Assembly: GCA_964495085.1 (NCBI GenBank)
Contig: CAZBUK010000021.1
Span: 1 to 51,231 of the forward strand
Direction: 5' to 3'
Length of the DNA stretch: 51,231 nucleotides
Source of the DNA: CAZBUK01 sp964495085
Lineage (GTDB): Bacteria; Bacteroidota; Ignavibacteria; T3Sed10-11
Shown here one piece after another: positions 7,853-16,811 of this stretch (positions within the stretch are counted from its first letter, which is position 1; each line of letters starts with the position of its first letter). Below the pieces are notes generated by a model. The model saw only the letters and a list, made by a program, of their open reading frames with translations, had not been told where the DNA came from and did not search any database. Both the position numbers and the translations under genes were made by a program.

Positions 7853-10414
7853 ATGAAATATAATCCTTTGAGTGGAGTGCCGGTGCGGCTATTTTTCATA
7901 CTCGCCACACTGCTGTCCGTTTATGTCGCCCCGGCGAAGTCGCTCGGGATAACCGGGGTACTCGAAGGCAGAATCAGAGATAAATCAACCGGCGAACCGC
8001 TTCCCGGAGTGAATATCGTGGTGCTTAATTCCCATTACGGATCCGCATCGGATTCATCCGGTTACTATCTCATCGGAAACGTCCGTGCGGGCGTGTATAG
8101 CGTCAGGTTCAGTATGGTCGGATTTGCATCGGTTGAAATGGAAGACGTTACCGTGCTACCCGATCTTCGCACTCGCATCGATATCGACCTCGACCCTTCT
8201 TCGCTCGAAATAGGTGAAATTATCGTCAGGGCGGATCGTCCGTTAATCCAACGCGACCTGCCCGCTACCGTTTATGCCGTCGGCGGCGTCAAGCTTGAAA
8301 AATTACCCGTCTCTTCTTTTCGGGAAGTTCTGGCGCTGCAGCCGGGTACGACGATAGAAGGTAACGTTAGAGGAGGAAAGACAACCGAGGTTCTCTTTCT
8401 CGTAGACGGTCTTCCGATTCAGGATGTCTTAGGCGGCGGCCCCTCGATGAACCTGCCCAGGAGCGCGATTACCGGACTGACGATTCATACAGGCGGATAC
8501 GAAGCAGAGTACGGAAACGCTCTGTCGGGAGTCGTGAATATCATTACCCGAAGCGGTACAAACCGGCATCACGCGGGAATACGCATTGAACGAGATAGCT
8601 GGCTTCCGTCGGACTGGAACCGGCAGCAGAACAGACAGAGTGAATTCGAGGTCTCCGCCGGCGGCCCGATACGTCAAAACCGTGCTTACTATTATACGGC
8701 ACATCTGATTAATATCAACGATACACGCTGGTGGCAGGATTTCCGTCATTTTTTCAATTCACCGATCAGCAGCGAGTTTTCCGGCTTTAACAAATTCGAT
8801 TATTATATCTCCCCCAAGATAAGGGCGGCATTGCACGGCGTGTATTCGGTGCGCCGGTGGCACGATTACGAGTTCAGCTGGCGGTTTAATCTGACAGGAC
8901 TGCCGTCGCGAAAGTCCGATACCAACCGGCTTGCCTTCTCGCTGAACCATACCCTCGGGAAATATGCGTTTTATTCCATAACCGCAAGCCGCTATTATCA
9001 CCGGTCGAGACTGAATGAGCGCGGATCGATCCCCGCAGATCCGGAACCGTATGAGTACGATTTTTTCCTCCGGTACATAGTCGGCGGTCAGAGATATTGG
9101 CATGCCGATGCACGTCAGATCGTGTATACGCTGAAAGGCGATTTTACCGCTCACATTGCCCTTAGCCATATCGTAAAGTTCGGAGTCGAATATAACATGT
9201 ACGATCTGACCTCCGAGCTCATAAAACTTGAACCGCAACTCACGTACTTCGGTAAACCGATACCCGATGCAGCGCTTCTGAATTACAGCAACGGCTACGA
9301 GTACCGCCCGCGGTCGGGGAGTATCTACCTGCAGGATAAGATAGAGCTCGTACGCGACGGTACGAGCATCAGTTTCGGAGTCCGCTGGGATTTTCTGGAT
9401 CCGACCGCAACCCGGCCGATTGTCGAATTCATTCCCCGGAGTCCGGGAGAATACGAACAGGTGGTCACCGGATATGCGCCTGCACGGATACATCATCAGG
9501 TCAGCCCCCGGATCGCGCTTGCAGCGCCGGTCGGTACGTCAACATTCTTCTTTTTAAACTTCGGACACTACTTTCAGTATCCGCTGTTCGATCTCCTCTA
9601 CTCCGGCATGCACCCCGCACAGATCAGGGAAGGAATCAAAAACGTACAGGCGGGAAATCCAGATCTCGAACCGGAACGAACGATCATGTGGGAAGGTGGA
9701 TTCAAGTACGGAGTCAGAGACGACGTCGTCGTCTCGATAACGATGTTCCGGAAAAACTTCAAGAATCAGATCGATTCGAAAACGCTTATTCCTTTCGACA
9801 GCAAGTCGTCGGGGGATTACGGCTATGCGTCATATGTGAACAATGCAGAAGCGACGGCGAACGGGATGGAATTCGTCATCGCAAAGGAAAAAGGCGAACC
9901 ATATACAGGCAGCATTTCGTACACATATATGTACGCTGAGGGAATCAGCGAGTACGTAGACCAGACGCTCAATTATGCGCAGTGGGGATTTCCGCTCGCG
10001 GTCAAACCGTATCCGCTGAGCTGGGATCAACGCCATTCGATCAAAGGGGATCTGGAATTTGTTTTTAACAGGTCGGTCCATGGAAATTTAATTCTTCTAT
10101 ATAACAGCGGCCGCCCGTATACCTACTTTCCCACGAGGGACGGTTACACCCCCGTGGACACCACGAAGGTATTTCTCCCCAATAATGCGAGGATGCAGTC
10201 GAATCTGTTCCTGAACGTAAAGATTGAATACGATATCTCTGTCTCTCCTTCATCCGGGATCGAAATAACCGTTTTCGCCGATGTACGGAACATCCTGAAT
10301 TCCAAAAACGTCAGGTGGATTGATTCGACGGGCAGAATCGGGGGCGAACTCGGCGATCCCGGCGCCTATTACGATCCGCGAAGAATCAACATCGGAGTCA
10401 GGCTGACTCTCTGA
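7853..10414 (+). CDS. TonB-dependent receptor with carboxypeptidase-regulatory-like domain
   Basis: An 853-residue outer-membrane receptor. After a signal peptide (about residues 1-32) comes a carboxypeptidase-D regulatory-like domain (about 37-118; GRIRDKSTGEPLPGVNIVVL and SDSSGYYLIGNVRAG are typical). The plug domain spans about 125-235, including LFLVDGLPIQDV and GYEAEYGNALSGVVNIITRSG. The rest is a beta-barrel of many amphipathic strands ending in INIGVRLTL. Receptors of this type import large or scarce ligands using energy from TonB-ExbBD. The ligand cannot be assigned, since no transport genes flank it. No clear TonB box was seen. It follows the unknown secreted protein by 54 bases. Confidence 0.93.
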   Translation: MKYNPLSGVPVRLFFILATLLSVYVAPAKSLGITGVLEGRIRDKSTGEPLPGVNIVVLNSHYGSASDSSGYYLIGNVRAGVYSVRFSMVGFASVEMEDVTVLPDLRTRIDIDLDPSSLEIGEIIVRADRPLIQRDLPATVYAVGGVKLEKLPVSSFREVLALQPGTTIEGNVRGGKTTEVLFLVDGLPIQDVLGGGPSMNLPRSAITGLTIHTGGYEAEYGNALSGVVNIITRSGTNRHHAGIRIERDSWLPSDWNRQQNRQSEFEVSAGGPIRQNRAYYYTAHLININDTRWWQDFRHFFNSPISSEFSGFNKFDYYISPKIRAALHGVYSVRRWHDYEFSWRFNLTGLPSRKSDTNRLAFSLNHTLGKYAFYSITASRYYHRSRLNERGSIPADPEPYEYDFFLRYIVGGQRYWHADARQIVYTLKGDFTAHIALSHIVKFGVEYNMYDLTSELIKLEPQLTYFGKPIPDAALLNYSNGYEYRPRSGSIYLQDKIELVRDGTSISFGVRWDFLDPTATRPIVEFIPRSPGEYEQVVTGYAPARIHHQVSPRIALAAPVGTSTFFFLNFGHYFQYPLFDLLYSGMHPAQIREGIKNVQAGNPDLEPERTIMWEGGFKYGVRDDVVVSITMFRKNFKNQIDSKTLIPFDSKSSGDYGYASYVNNAEATANGMEFVIAKEKGEPYTGSISYTYMYAEGISEYVDQTLNYAQWGFPLAVKPYPLSWDQRHSIKGDLEFVFNRSVHGNLILLYNSGRPYTYFPTRDGYTPVDTTKVFLPNNARMQSNLFLNVKIEYDISVSPSSGIEITVFADVRNILNSKNVRWIDSTGRIGGELGDPGAYYDPRRINIGVRLTL

Positions 10415-10621
10415 AAACCCCCTGCCGCACAGAAAACACTTCTGACAACACACACAGCGTCGATGAGGGGCCGGCATGTATAAACGAGCGTTCATGATTT
10501 TATACGACCGGTTCGGCCGGTATTACCGGCATCGCTGTGTAACTATTCAAAATCCCCCCCGTATATACAACAAGCACCCGGATATAGACAAAATCACCTC
10601 AATTTATCAAAAATATTTCCA
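10415..10621. other. Intergenic region between the receptor and adaptor genes
   Basis: These 207 bases contain no gene. Most of the region is taken by the folded element at 10452-10540. No promoter of the TTGnnn-17-TAnnTT type was found between that element and the adaptor start. Confidence 0.5.
10452..10540 (+). ncRNA. Candidate structured RNA element (three-way junction)
   Basis: The 89 bases can fold into one closed structure. The outer helix pairs ACACAGCG (10452-10459) with CGCTGTGT (10533-10540), continues with ATG/CAT (10463-10465 with 10530-10532) and CCGG/CCGG (10471-10474 with 10526-10529), leaving bulges of 3 and 5 bases on the left. Two hairpins sit inside: GTATAAA with TTTATAC (10478-10484, 10499-10505) and ACCGG with CCGGT (10507-10511, 10517-10521) around TTCGG. 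No known riboswitch class was recognised. The strand is assumed from the neighbouring genes. It could be a leader element for the adaptor-permease operon, or only inverted-repeat DNA. Confidence 0.35.
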
Positions 10622-11731
10622 ATGGGTATTTCAATGAAGCGCAAGATAATTTTCAGTTCCGTAGGACTCGTCGTCCTTGCCTCTATAGTGGTCATGCTCA
10701 CTTCCGGCAACTCGGGCTCCGATCAAAGCACGGACCGAACGGTCACGGTCGAGAAGAGCACGATCGTGGAAAAGGCGCTTGCCGTGGGGAATATTCAACC
10801 CGAGACGGAGATTCAGATAAAATCCAAAATCTCCGGAGTGGTACAGAAAATTTTTGCGGAGCCCGGGACCTTCGTCAGAGCCGGCGACCCGATCATCGAG
10901 ATACGTCCCGATCCGACACCCCTCGAGCTCGCCGAAGCGAAGCGTAATGTGGAACTCGGCGAGGTTGAGATGGAGAGCATGAGCCGCGAACTCAGGCGAA
11001 ATACCCAGTTGCGCGACCGAGGGCTTATCTCGGACCGTGAATTCGAGGAATTACAAAAACGGTACGACGATGCTTCCATCCGACTTCAGATGCGCAGAGA
11101 AAATCTGGAACTCCTCGAATCCGGCCGGGTCACCATAGGCGAAACAGTCATAGAAAGTCTGATCAAGGCTCCGATCACCGGCTTCATCCTTGAGAAGATG
11201 GTGGATATCGGAGATCCGGTGGTACCGCTGACCTCATTCCAGGCGGGAACCGCCCTGATGACTATGGCGGCAATGGATAATCTGCTCTTCAAGGGGAACG
11301 TCGATGAAATTGACGTGGGAAAGTTGGAGGAAGGAATGGAGGCGGATGTGAAGATCGGTGCGCTTCCAGATGCAACAGTGAGCGGACGGGTGATCAAGAT
11401 ATCCCTTAAAGCCCAGAAGCAGGATAACGCGACTGTCTTTCCGGTTGAGATCACGATTACCGATGCGGGCGGCGTAACCCTCCGGGCAGGCTATTCGGCC
11501 AATGCAGATATCATAATCGCACGGAAGGAAGATATTCTCGTCATTCCCGAACGGACCGTTACCTTTAAAAACGGCGATGCGTACGTCGATGTCCCGGACG
11601 GAGCAGGCGGGAGAAAGCAAGTCTCGATTAAAACCGGTCTGAGCGACGCAATAAATATCGAAGTCAAAGAGGGATTGAACGAGGGGGATACGGTGCTTGA
11701 AAAACCCGTACAACGCCTGACCGTTAGATAA
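10622..11731 (+). CDS. Periplasmic adaptor subunit (MacA/HlyD-type membrane-fusion protein)
   Basis: A 369-residue protein with one N-terminal membrane anchor (about residues 8-27). The split lipoyl-like hybrid domain is seen as IKSKISGVVQKIFAEPGTFV and ALIKAPITGFILEKMVDIGD-like segments flanking a helical hairpin (about 100-165), followed by a beta-barrel domain (about 215-300) and a membrane-proximal domain. These adaptors bridge an inner-membrane ABC permease and an outer-membrane channel. Two MacB-like permease genes follow, which supports a tripartite pump or envelope lipid/lipoprotein machine. The start is uncertain: ATG at 10622 and ATG at 10634 are both possible and neither has a good ribosome binding site. 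The gene lies after the folded element at 10452-10540. Confidence 0.88.
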   Translation: MGISMKRKIIFSSVGLVVLASIVVMLTSGNSGSDQSTDRTVTVEKSTIVEKALAVGNIQPETEIQIKSKISGVVQKIFAEPGTFVRAGDPIIEIRPDPTPLELAEAKRNVELGEVEMESMSRELRRNTQLRDRGLISDREFEELQKRYDDASIRLQMRRENLELLESGRVTIGETVIESLIKAPITGFILEKMVDIGDPVVPLTSFQAGTALMTMAAMDNLLFKGNVDEIDVGKLEEGMEADVKIGALPDATVSGRVIKISLKAQKQDNATVFPVEITITDAGGVTLRAGYSANADIIIARKEDILVIPERTVTFKNGDAYVDVPDGAGGRKQVSIKTGLSDAINIEVKEGLNEGDTVLEKPVQRLTVR

Positions 11732-11834
11732 TGAGAAAAGGAAACGAACGGGTCTCGGGGCAGCCCCGCGACCCTGTTCACGGCTCCGAGCTGAATTATT
11801 TAACCTCCTAATTAGATCGGTCATCATAAGAGAT

Positions 11835-13067
11835 ATGTCGATACTCTCGCTTTTATCGGAATTCATCCGCGATATCCGGCAACAGAAACTCCGCACATTT
11901 CTTACCGTGTTCGGCATTATGTGGGGAACCGCAACGATCATCGTGCTGCTCGCCTTCGGGATGGGATTCAAAGACCAGATGGCATACAATATGCGCGGCA
12001 TAGGCGACAGAGTTGTCATTCTCTTCCCCGGAAGAACATCCCTTGCACATGAAGGTTACGGCATCGGGAGACAGATCATCTTCCGTGAGTCGGATGCGTG
12101 GCTGCTTCAAAAACAGGTTCCGGAGATCGGCGATATCTGTCCCGAATATACCCGGTGGGGGACGCAGGTGCGGTACGGCGACAGAGCCAATACACCGAAC
12201 GTGACAGGAATTTTTCCGATTTACGGGTCGATGCGAAATATATTCGCACAGGAAGGGGGGCGCTTCATTAATAAGATCGATATCGATGAGCGAAGGAGGG
12301 TCGTCTTTCTGGGCGATAAGCTGAAGGAGATCCTGTTCGGCCAATCGAACGCCATCGGTGAGCTTGTCACCGTCGGCGGCATACCCTTTATGGTAATCGG
12401 GGTGATGGAACCGAAAAATCAGAATTCATCGTACCAGGCGCGCGATCAGGATCGCGCATTCATCCCCGCAACAACGTTCTCTGCTATATTCGGTACGGAC
12501 AGAATCAATAATATCATTTACACGCCTGCCAATCCGGTCACCTTCAAAGAGGTACACGATCAGATTTATCAGGTTCTCGGCAGAAAGCACAGGTTTGCGT
12601 CGACCGATAAGGATGCGATCGGTATCTGGGATACGAATGAATTCTGGAAATTTCAGTATTACTTCTTCCTCGGATTTAATTTGTTCATGGGACTGATCGG
12701 TGCATTCACGCTCGCTGTGGGAGGGATCGGCGTTGCGAACATAATGTTCGTCGTCGTACAGGAACGCATGCGCGAGATCGGCATCAGGAGATCGGTCGGC
12801 GCCAAAAGGTGGAATATCATCGTACAGTTCTTCGCTGAGACCTTTTTTGTCATCGGGATGGGAGGGGTTCTCGGGTATGGCATCGGATGGCTGGTGGTGA
12901 AGGGTATGCAGTTTATCCCGATCAAGGAATTCGTCGGCACACCCCAGTTTACTCCCATGGTCGGCCTGGGAGCGTTTGCGGTGCTCGCGATCGTCGGCCT
13001 TGCCGCCGGACTTCTGCCGGCACGGAGGGCGGCGCGTCTGGATGTGGTCGAATGCCTGAGATCGTAA
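11835..13067 (+). CDS. ABC transporter permease, MacB/FtsX type (first copy)
   Basis: A 410-residue inner-membrane protein with the MacB architecture: one N-terminal membrane helix (about 20-42), a large periplasmic MacB_PCD domain (about 45-265) and three C-terminal helices forming the FtsX domain (about 278-400). The cytoplasmic coupling segment QERMREIGIRRSVGAKRWNI between helices 2 and 3 and the end PARRAARLDVVECLRS are typical. There is no ATP-binding domain in the protein. It follows the adaptor by 103 bases and precedes a second permease by 96. The two permeases probably pair as a heterodimer, working with an ATPase encoded elsewhere. Confidence 0.9.
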   Translation: MSILSLLSEFIRDIRQQKLRTFLTVFGIMWGTATIIVLLAFGMGFKDQMAYNMRGIGDRVVILFPGRTSLAHEGYGIGRQIIFRESDAWLLQKQVPEIGDICPEYTRWGTQVRYGDRANTPNVTGIFPIYGSMRNIFAQEGGRFINKIDIDERRRVVFLGDKLKEILFGQSNAIGELVTVGGIPFMVIGVMEPKNQNSSYQARDQDRAFIPATTFSAIFGTDRINNIIYTPANPVTFKEVHDQIYQVLGRKHRFASTDKDAIGIWDTNEFWKFQYYFFLGFNLFMGLIGAFTLAVGGIGVANIMFVVVQERMREIGIRRSVGAKRWNIIVQFFAETFFVIGMGGVLGYGIGWLVVKGMQFIPIKEFVGTPQFTPMVGLGAFAVLAIVGLAAGLLPARRAARLDVVECLRS

Positions 13068-13163
13068 CAATAATGAAAAAACGGATGGACGGCATTCCCG
13101 GACGGCCGTTAATAGAATAAGCGCCGCCAAATTTCCGGAAGTTGATAATTTCATGAGGGCCTT

Positions 13164-14408
13164 ATGTGGCTGATTTTAATCCGTGAATTTTTCCAGGATA
13201 TCAGGAAGCAAAAACTCAGAACCTTTCTTACGGTTCTTGCAATTACATGGGGGACGATCGCCGTCGTTCTTCTTCTCGCTTTCGGTGAAGGATTGGGAAA
13301 TAAAATGCTCGAAGGGATGTTGAATGCGGGAAATCAGATGATGATCGTCTGGGGGGGACAGACCAGTCTCACGCATGAAGGACTCGGTATCGGCAGACGC
13401 ATCCGTTTCACCGAGGAGGATGTGGATCTGCTGCATAGAACTATTCCGCAGATAGAAAAGATCAGTCCGCAATACGGCAGATGGGGGATGAGGCTGCGCA
13501 CCGAATACGCGTCCACCAGTACCTACGGAGAAGGGGTAAATCCCGACTTCGACATAATGCGGTCGATGTTTCCCGTCGAGGGAGGCCGGTTCCTCAATCT
13601 GCGCGACGTAAACCAGCAGCGCCGCGTCGTGTTCCTCGGGGATGATATTGCGAAACGTCTTTTCCCCGACACGGATCCGGTCGGCGGGCGGGTATTCATC
13701 GACGACGTGCCGTTCATCGTGGTCGGAGTCATGCAGGAGAAATTCCAGACTGCGATGAACAACGGGCCGGATGCGAACCGGGCGATCATTCCGCATACCA
13801 CGTTCCGCGCGATGTACGGCAGTCCCTGGGTACATTCGATTCTCATTCGCCCCAACAATCCGCGGGAACAGGAGCTCATCAAAGAAGAAATGAAGAGGAT
13901 TCTGGGGGCAAAATATAAATTCGATCCCGCGGACGAACGCGCGCTTCCAATCTGGGATTTTGTCGAATCGGAGCGTATCAGCCGGCAGGTTGCAACCGGA
14001 GTCGAGATATTTTTATTCACCGTCGGATTCTTTACGCTCCTGATCGCGGGTGTCGGTGTCGCGAATATCATGTATGTCGTCGTCAAAGAACGAACGAGAG
14101 AGATCGGTATCCGGAAGGCGATCGGTGCGAGAAACCGCCATATCGTGTCGCAATTCATCTTCGAAGCGGTGTTCATTTCCTTTATCGGCGGAACAATCGG
14201 CCTCTCATTCTCGGCGGCCGTCGTGTTCGGCGTCCAGTCGCTCGGCTTAAGCGATGGTGCATGGCAATTCTTCGGGAATCCTATTCTCTCTTCCTCAACG
14301 ATGGCTTTAACCGTAGGCATTCTCGCACTCATAGGATTTGTCGCGGGTGTGTTCCCCGCACGGAAGGCCGCGGGAGTTGATCCGGTTGAATCGCTGAGAT
14401 ACGAATAA
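13164..14408 (+). CDS. ABC transporter permease, MacB/FtsX type (second copy)
   Basis: A 414-residue paralogue of the preceding permease with the same order: membrane helix at about 20-40, MacB_PCD periplasmic domain, and an FtsX domain with helices in the last 140 residues. The start regions match closely (IRDIRQQKLRTFLTVFGIMW in the first, FQDIRKQKLRTFLTVLAITW here), as do the coupling segments (KERTREIGIRKAIGARNRHI). A GAGGG lies 7 bases before the ATG. It is the last gene of the adaptor-permease operon and is closed by the terminator at 14426-14483. The pair most likely arose by tandem duplication. No ATPase gene is present. Confidence 0.9.
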   Translation: MWLILIREFFQDIRKQKLRTFLTVLAITWGTIAVVLLLAFGEGLGNKMLEGMLNAGNQMMIVWGGQTSLTHEGLGIGRRIRFTEEDVDLLHRTIPQIEKISPQYGRWGMRLRTEYASTSTYGEGVNPDFDIMRSMFPVEGGRFLNLRDVNQQRRVVFLGDDIAKRLFPDTDPVGGRVFIDDVPFIVVGVMQEKFQTAMNNGPDANRAIIPHTTFRAMYGSPWVHSILIRPNNPREQELIKEEMKRILGAKYKFDPADERALPIWDFVESERISRQVATGVEIFLFTVGFFTLLIAGVGVANIMYVVVKERTREIGIRKAIGARNRHIVSQFIFEAVFISFIGGTIGLSFSAAVVFGVQSLGLSDGAWQFFGNPILSSSTMALTVGILALIGFVAGVFPARKAAGVDPVESLRYE

Positions 14409-14425
14409 CGCAGTTTAACTCATCG

Positions 14426-14483
14426 AAAGTCCGGAAACGGATCGTCTGTCTCAATATCACGATCGTCCGCTCCCGGACTTTTT
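14426..14483 (+). terminator. Rho-independent terminator of the adaptor-permease operon
   Basis: AAAGTCCGG at 14426-14434 pairs perfectly with CCGGACTTT at 14473-14481. Inside it a second helix, CGGATCGT with ACGATC..CCG (two bases bulged), extends the stem. The right arm ends in TTTTT. It lies 17 bases after the stop codon of the second permease. Confidence 0.82.
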
Positions 14484-14628
14484 CTGCATACAGGTTATAT
14501 CGCCGCTGCAGCTGCATATGCCAGACCGCGCCCGGAACAGTTCCCGGCCTGTGGGATTTCATCTCTTGCCTCTCACCTTTTCACCTACCCAGGATTATTC
14601 ACCTGCAGTATTCCATATACCCCGATTA

Positions 14629-14657
14629 TTGGAATGTTTGTTGAATTTATGTAATAT
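14629..14657 (+). promoter_or_regulatory. Promoter of the exported flavodoxin gene, with overlapping inverted repeat
   Basis: TTGGAA at 14629-14634, a 17-base spacer and TAATAT at 14652-14657 lie 30 bases before the start codon. ATTCCA (14610-14615) and TGGAAT (14630-14635) are exact inverted copies, the second overlapping the -35, so a repressor or activator site is possible. Confidence 0.55.
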
Positions 14658-14687
14658 GACCCTGTTCTGAACAGACCGGGGATTCAT

Positions 14688-15278
14688 ATGCATAGATATA
14701 TGCTGCGATACTTCGTTTTAATATTAGTTTGTCTCTCGACATCGACGCAGGTCCGTGCCGGCGAACCTGCGACGGTGCTGATCGCGTATTATTCTTTAAC
14801 CGGCTTCACGGAAAAAATGTCTGAGGCGGTCGAAACCGGTGCACGTCGGGTAAACGATGTTACGGTTGTGAGGAAACGTGTCGAAGAGGTAACGCGTGAG
14901 GATCTCGTCGCCGCAGACGGGATTATTCTCGGTTCGCCGAGCTACTACGCAAATGTCGCGGCTCCTATGAAGGAGTTCATCGATAAATGGTATTTCGAGT
15001 ATAAGCTCCCGTTCTTCGAAAAAATCGGCGGTGCATTCTGTACCGGAGGCAGCAGGACAGGAGGTCAGGAGATTGTTGTGGTTTCACTGCTCATGGCAAT
15101 GATGAATAACGGAGCGATCGTCGCAGGACCGTTATATGAAGCATGGGGGACTTTCGGGGCGACAGCCATGACGGAAACGGCTCCTCATATGGATGTCGAT
15201 GAATATGAATTGGCGGATGCACGACTTCTCGGAGAACGCATTGCGCGACTTGCCCTCAGGATGAAACGCAGCGAGTAG
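14688..15278 (+). CDS. Flavodoxin-family protein with a signal peptide (WrbA-like fold)
   Basis: A 196-residue protein. Residues 1-24 look like a signal peptide, with cleavage likely after VRA. The rest is a flavodoxin-like fold: the phosphate loop for FMN is YYSLTGFTEKM (about 35-45), the second FMN loop is GSPSYYANVAAPMKEFID (about 85-102) and the third is FCTGGSRTGG (about 115-124), the pattern of WrbA-type NAD(P)H:quinone oxidoreductases and related flavoproteins. Such proteins are normally cytoplasmic, so an export signal is unusual. Its electron donor and partner are unknown. A GGGGA lies 5 bases before the ATG. A second ATG 12 bases later would shorten but not remove the signal. Confidence 0.83.
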   Translation: MHRYMLRYFVLILVCLSTSTQVRAGEPATVLIAYYSLTGFTEKMSEAVETGARRVNDVTVVRKRVEEVTREDLVAADGIILGSPSYYANVAAPMKEFIDKWYFEYKLPFFEKIGGAFCTGGSRTGGQEIVVVSLLMAMMNNGAIVAGPLYEAWGTFGATAMTETAPHMDVDEYELADARLLGERIARLALRMKRSE

Positions 15279-15452
15279 CGCGGCAACGACCGCCGTCGCT
15301 TCATCGATCAGCCTGTGAGGGGAATGACACCGGACAGCGGAAGGCAGGAATCCGGCACGATCAGACCGTCGAGCCCAAGGTTATCCTTTCTTATACCTGT
15401 TCTTCGGTATAACGGTCGGCGGTATCTATTATATGAACTATGGAAAAGTATA

Positions 15453-15947
15453 GTGGAAAATAATCCGGAAACACCGATCGTCATCAGAGAGGCTCAGCCG
15501 GCCGATGTTCCTCTGATCGTGGAATTTATTCGGGGCATAGCCGAATATGAACGCCTTGCTCACACCGTCGAAATCACCGAATCGCTGCTGCACACTCATC
15601 TATTCGGAGAGCGCAGGTATGCTGAGGTATTTCTCGGATATTTGGGCGATACCCCGGCCGGATATGCGTTGTTCTTTCATAATTTCTCGACATTCACCGG
15701 ACGGCCGGGGATCTATCTAGAGGATCTTTTTGTCAGATCTGAATTCCGCGGGAGAGGAATCGGTATCCGATTGTTGAAGAAGGTTGCCCATGTTGCCCGT
15801 GATAGAAACTGCGGTAGAATGGAATGGTCGGTGCTGAATTGGAACCGTCCGGCGATCGAGTTCTATCGCAGCATCGACGCCGTCCCGATGGATGCGTGGA
15901 CAGTTTTCAGGTTAACCGAAGAGTCTATCCGGAAGCTGACTGCATGA
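15453..15947 (+). CDS. GNAT-family N-acetyltransferase
   Basis: A GNAT-fold acetyltransferase that moves the acetyl group of acetyl-CoA to an amine. From a GTG at 15453 it is 164 residues: it opens IVIREAQPADVP (strand 1), has the acetyl-CoA pyrophosphate loop RGRGIG after LEDLFVRSEF, and WNRPAIEFYRSIDAVP in motif B. It resembles spermidine/diamine-type acetyltransferases, though the substrate is not certain. The frame is open back to a GTG at 15315, and an ATG at 15324 follows GAGGGG too closely. The 46 extra residues do not match the family, so I prefer 15453, which has GGAAAA 7 bases upstream. Its stop overlaps the start of the acyltransferase gene (ATGA), so the two are translationally coupled. 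Confidence 0.8.
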   Translation: MENNPETPIVIREAQPADVPLIVEFIRGIAEYERLAHTVEITESLLHTHLFGERRYAEVFLGYLGDTPAGYALFFHNFSTFTGRPGIYLEDLFVRSEFRGRGIGIRLLKKVAHVARDRNCGRMEWSVLNWNRPAIEFYRSIDAVPMDAWTVFRLTEESIRKLTA

Positions 15948-16756
15948 AGGATTCGCTCCGTTCCCTCCGTATTTGGTTCTTTACCGTAATGTTGATACTT
16001 GCCTGGCTTCCGATGCTAGCGGTTGTCCGCTTATTCGATCGCGATCCGGTGAGATACCGGACCGGCTATTTCTTCAGACGATTGGGTGTCGCGATCACCC
16101 GGATGAATCCGCTTTGGAAACTCGAAGTTTCCGGAGAAGTAATTTCCGATCCGCGTCGACCCTATGTGATAATCAGCAATCATCAATCCTTCGCCGATAT
16201 TCCACTAATATCACATCTTCCATGGGAGATGAAGTGGGTGGCAAAGATCGAGTTGTTCAAACTCCCCGTTATCGGCTGGATGCTGAAACTGGCGGCGGAT
16301 ATACCCGTGAACCGGAGTAACAGGCGGGAAGCCGCTCAGGCGTTCATCAAAGCTGCGAATGTTATCAAACGGAAATGCTCGGTCATGTTCTTTCCCGAAG
16401 GCACGCGATCTCCGGATGGTCTTGTGCACCGATTTACCGACGGCGCCTTCGCCCTTGCCGTCAAGTATAAAGTCCCCGTATTACCGCTCGTCGTCGAAGG
16501 ATCCCGCGATTGTCTCCCGAAACGATCATGGAAATTCGGAAAACCGCAGCGCATCAAATTAAAAGTTCTCCCTCCGGTTGAGACCGACATTTTGACCGCT
16601 GCGGAAATACCGCAGCTGCGCGATCGCGTCAGGAAAATGGTCATTTCACAAATCGCCGAGTGGCGCGGCATCGAACCCGGTGCAGTCGATGCCCTTGCCG
16701 ACCCTGTCGCTTATGTCCGGCATGAACGGCCGCCGTCTCAGTCCCCCCTCGTGTAA
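15944..16756 (+). CDS. 1-acyl-sn-glycerol-3-phosphate acyltransferase-type enzyme (PlsC family)
   Basis: A 270-residue membrane-associated acyltransferase of the PlsC family, which puts the second acyl chain on lysophosphatidic acid during phospholipid synthesis. An N-terminal membrane helix (about 10-30) is followed by the catalytic HX4D motif, His80 to Asp85 in SNHQSFADIP, and the glycerol-phosphate-binding FPEGTRS motif (Glu152). The segment LPLVVEGSRDCLP is the third conserved block. The start is the ATG at 15944, overlapping the GNAT stop codon by 4 bases, which implies translational coupling. Homologues also acylate other lipids, so the exact acceptor is inferred. A weak hairpin terminator follows at 16812-16840. 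Confidence 0.92.
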   Translation: MKDSLRSLRIWFFTVMLILAWLPMLAVVRLFDRDPVRYRTGYFFRRLGVAITRMNPLWKLEVSGEVISDPRRPYVIISNHQSFADIPLISHLPWEMKWVAKIELFKLPVIGWMLKLAADIPVNRSNRREAAQAFIKAANVIKRKCSVMFFPEGTRSPDGLVHRFTDGAFALAVKYKVPVLPLVVEGSRDCLPKRSWKFGKPQRIKLKVLPPVETDILTAAEIPQLRDRVRKMVISQIAEWRGIEPGAVDALADPVAYVRHERPPSQSPLV

Positions 16757-16811
16757 ATTCTCCTGTCCGGTTAAGGGTAAATTGCCGACCGGCACCGATG
16801 GCATAAACCAT

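Noticed and set aside
8759..9496. A 245-residue minus-strand open frame
   Set aside because: It is antisense to the TonB-dependent receptor, and its reading shows no domain.
14329..14562. A 77-residue minus-strand open frame crossing the operon terminator
   Set aside because: It spans the stop of the permease gene and the terminator hairpin, and has no supporting motif.
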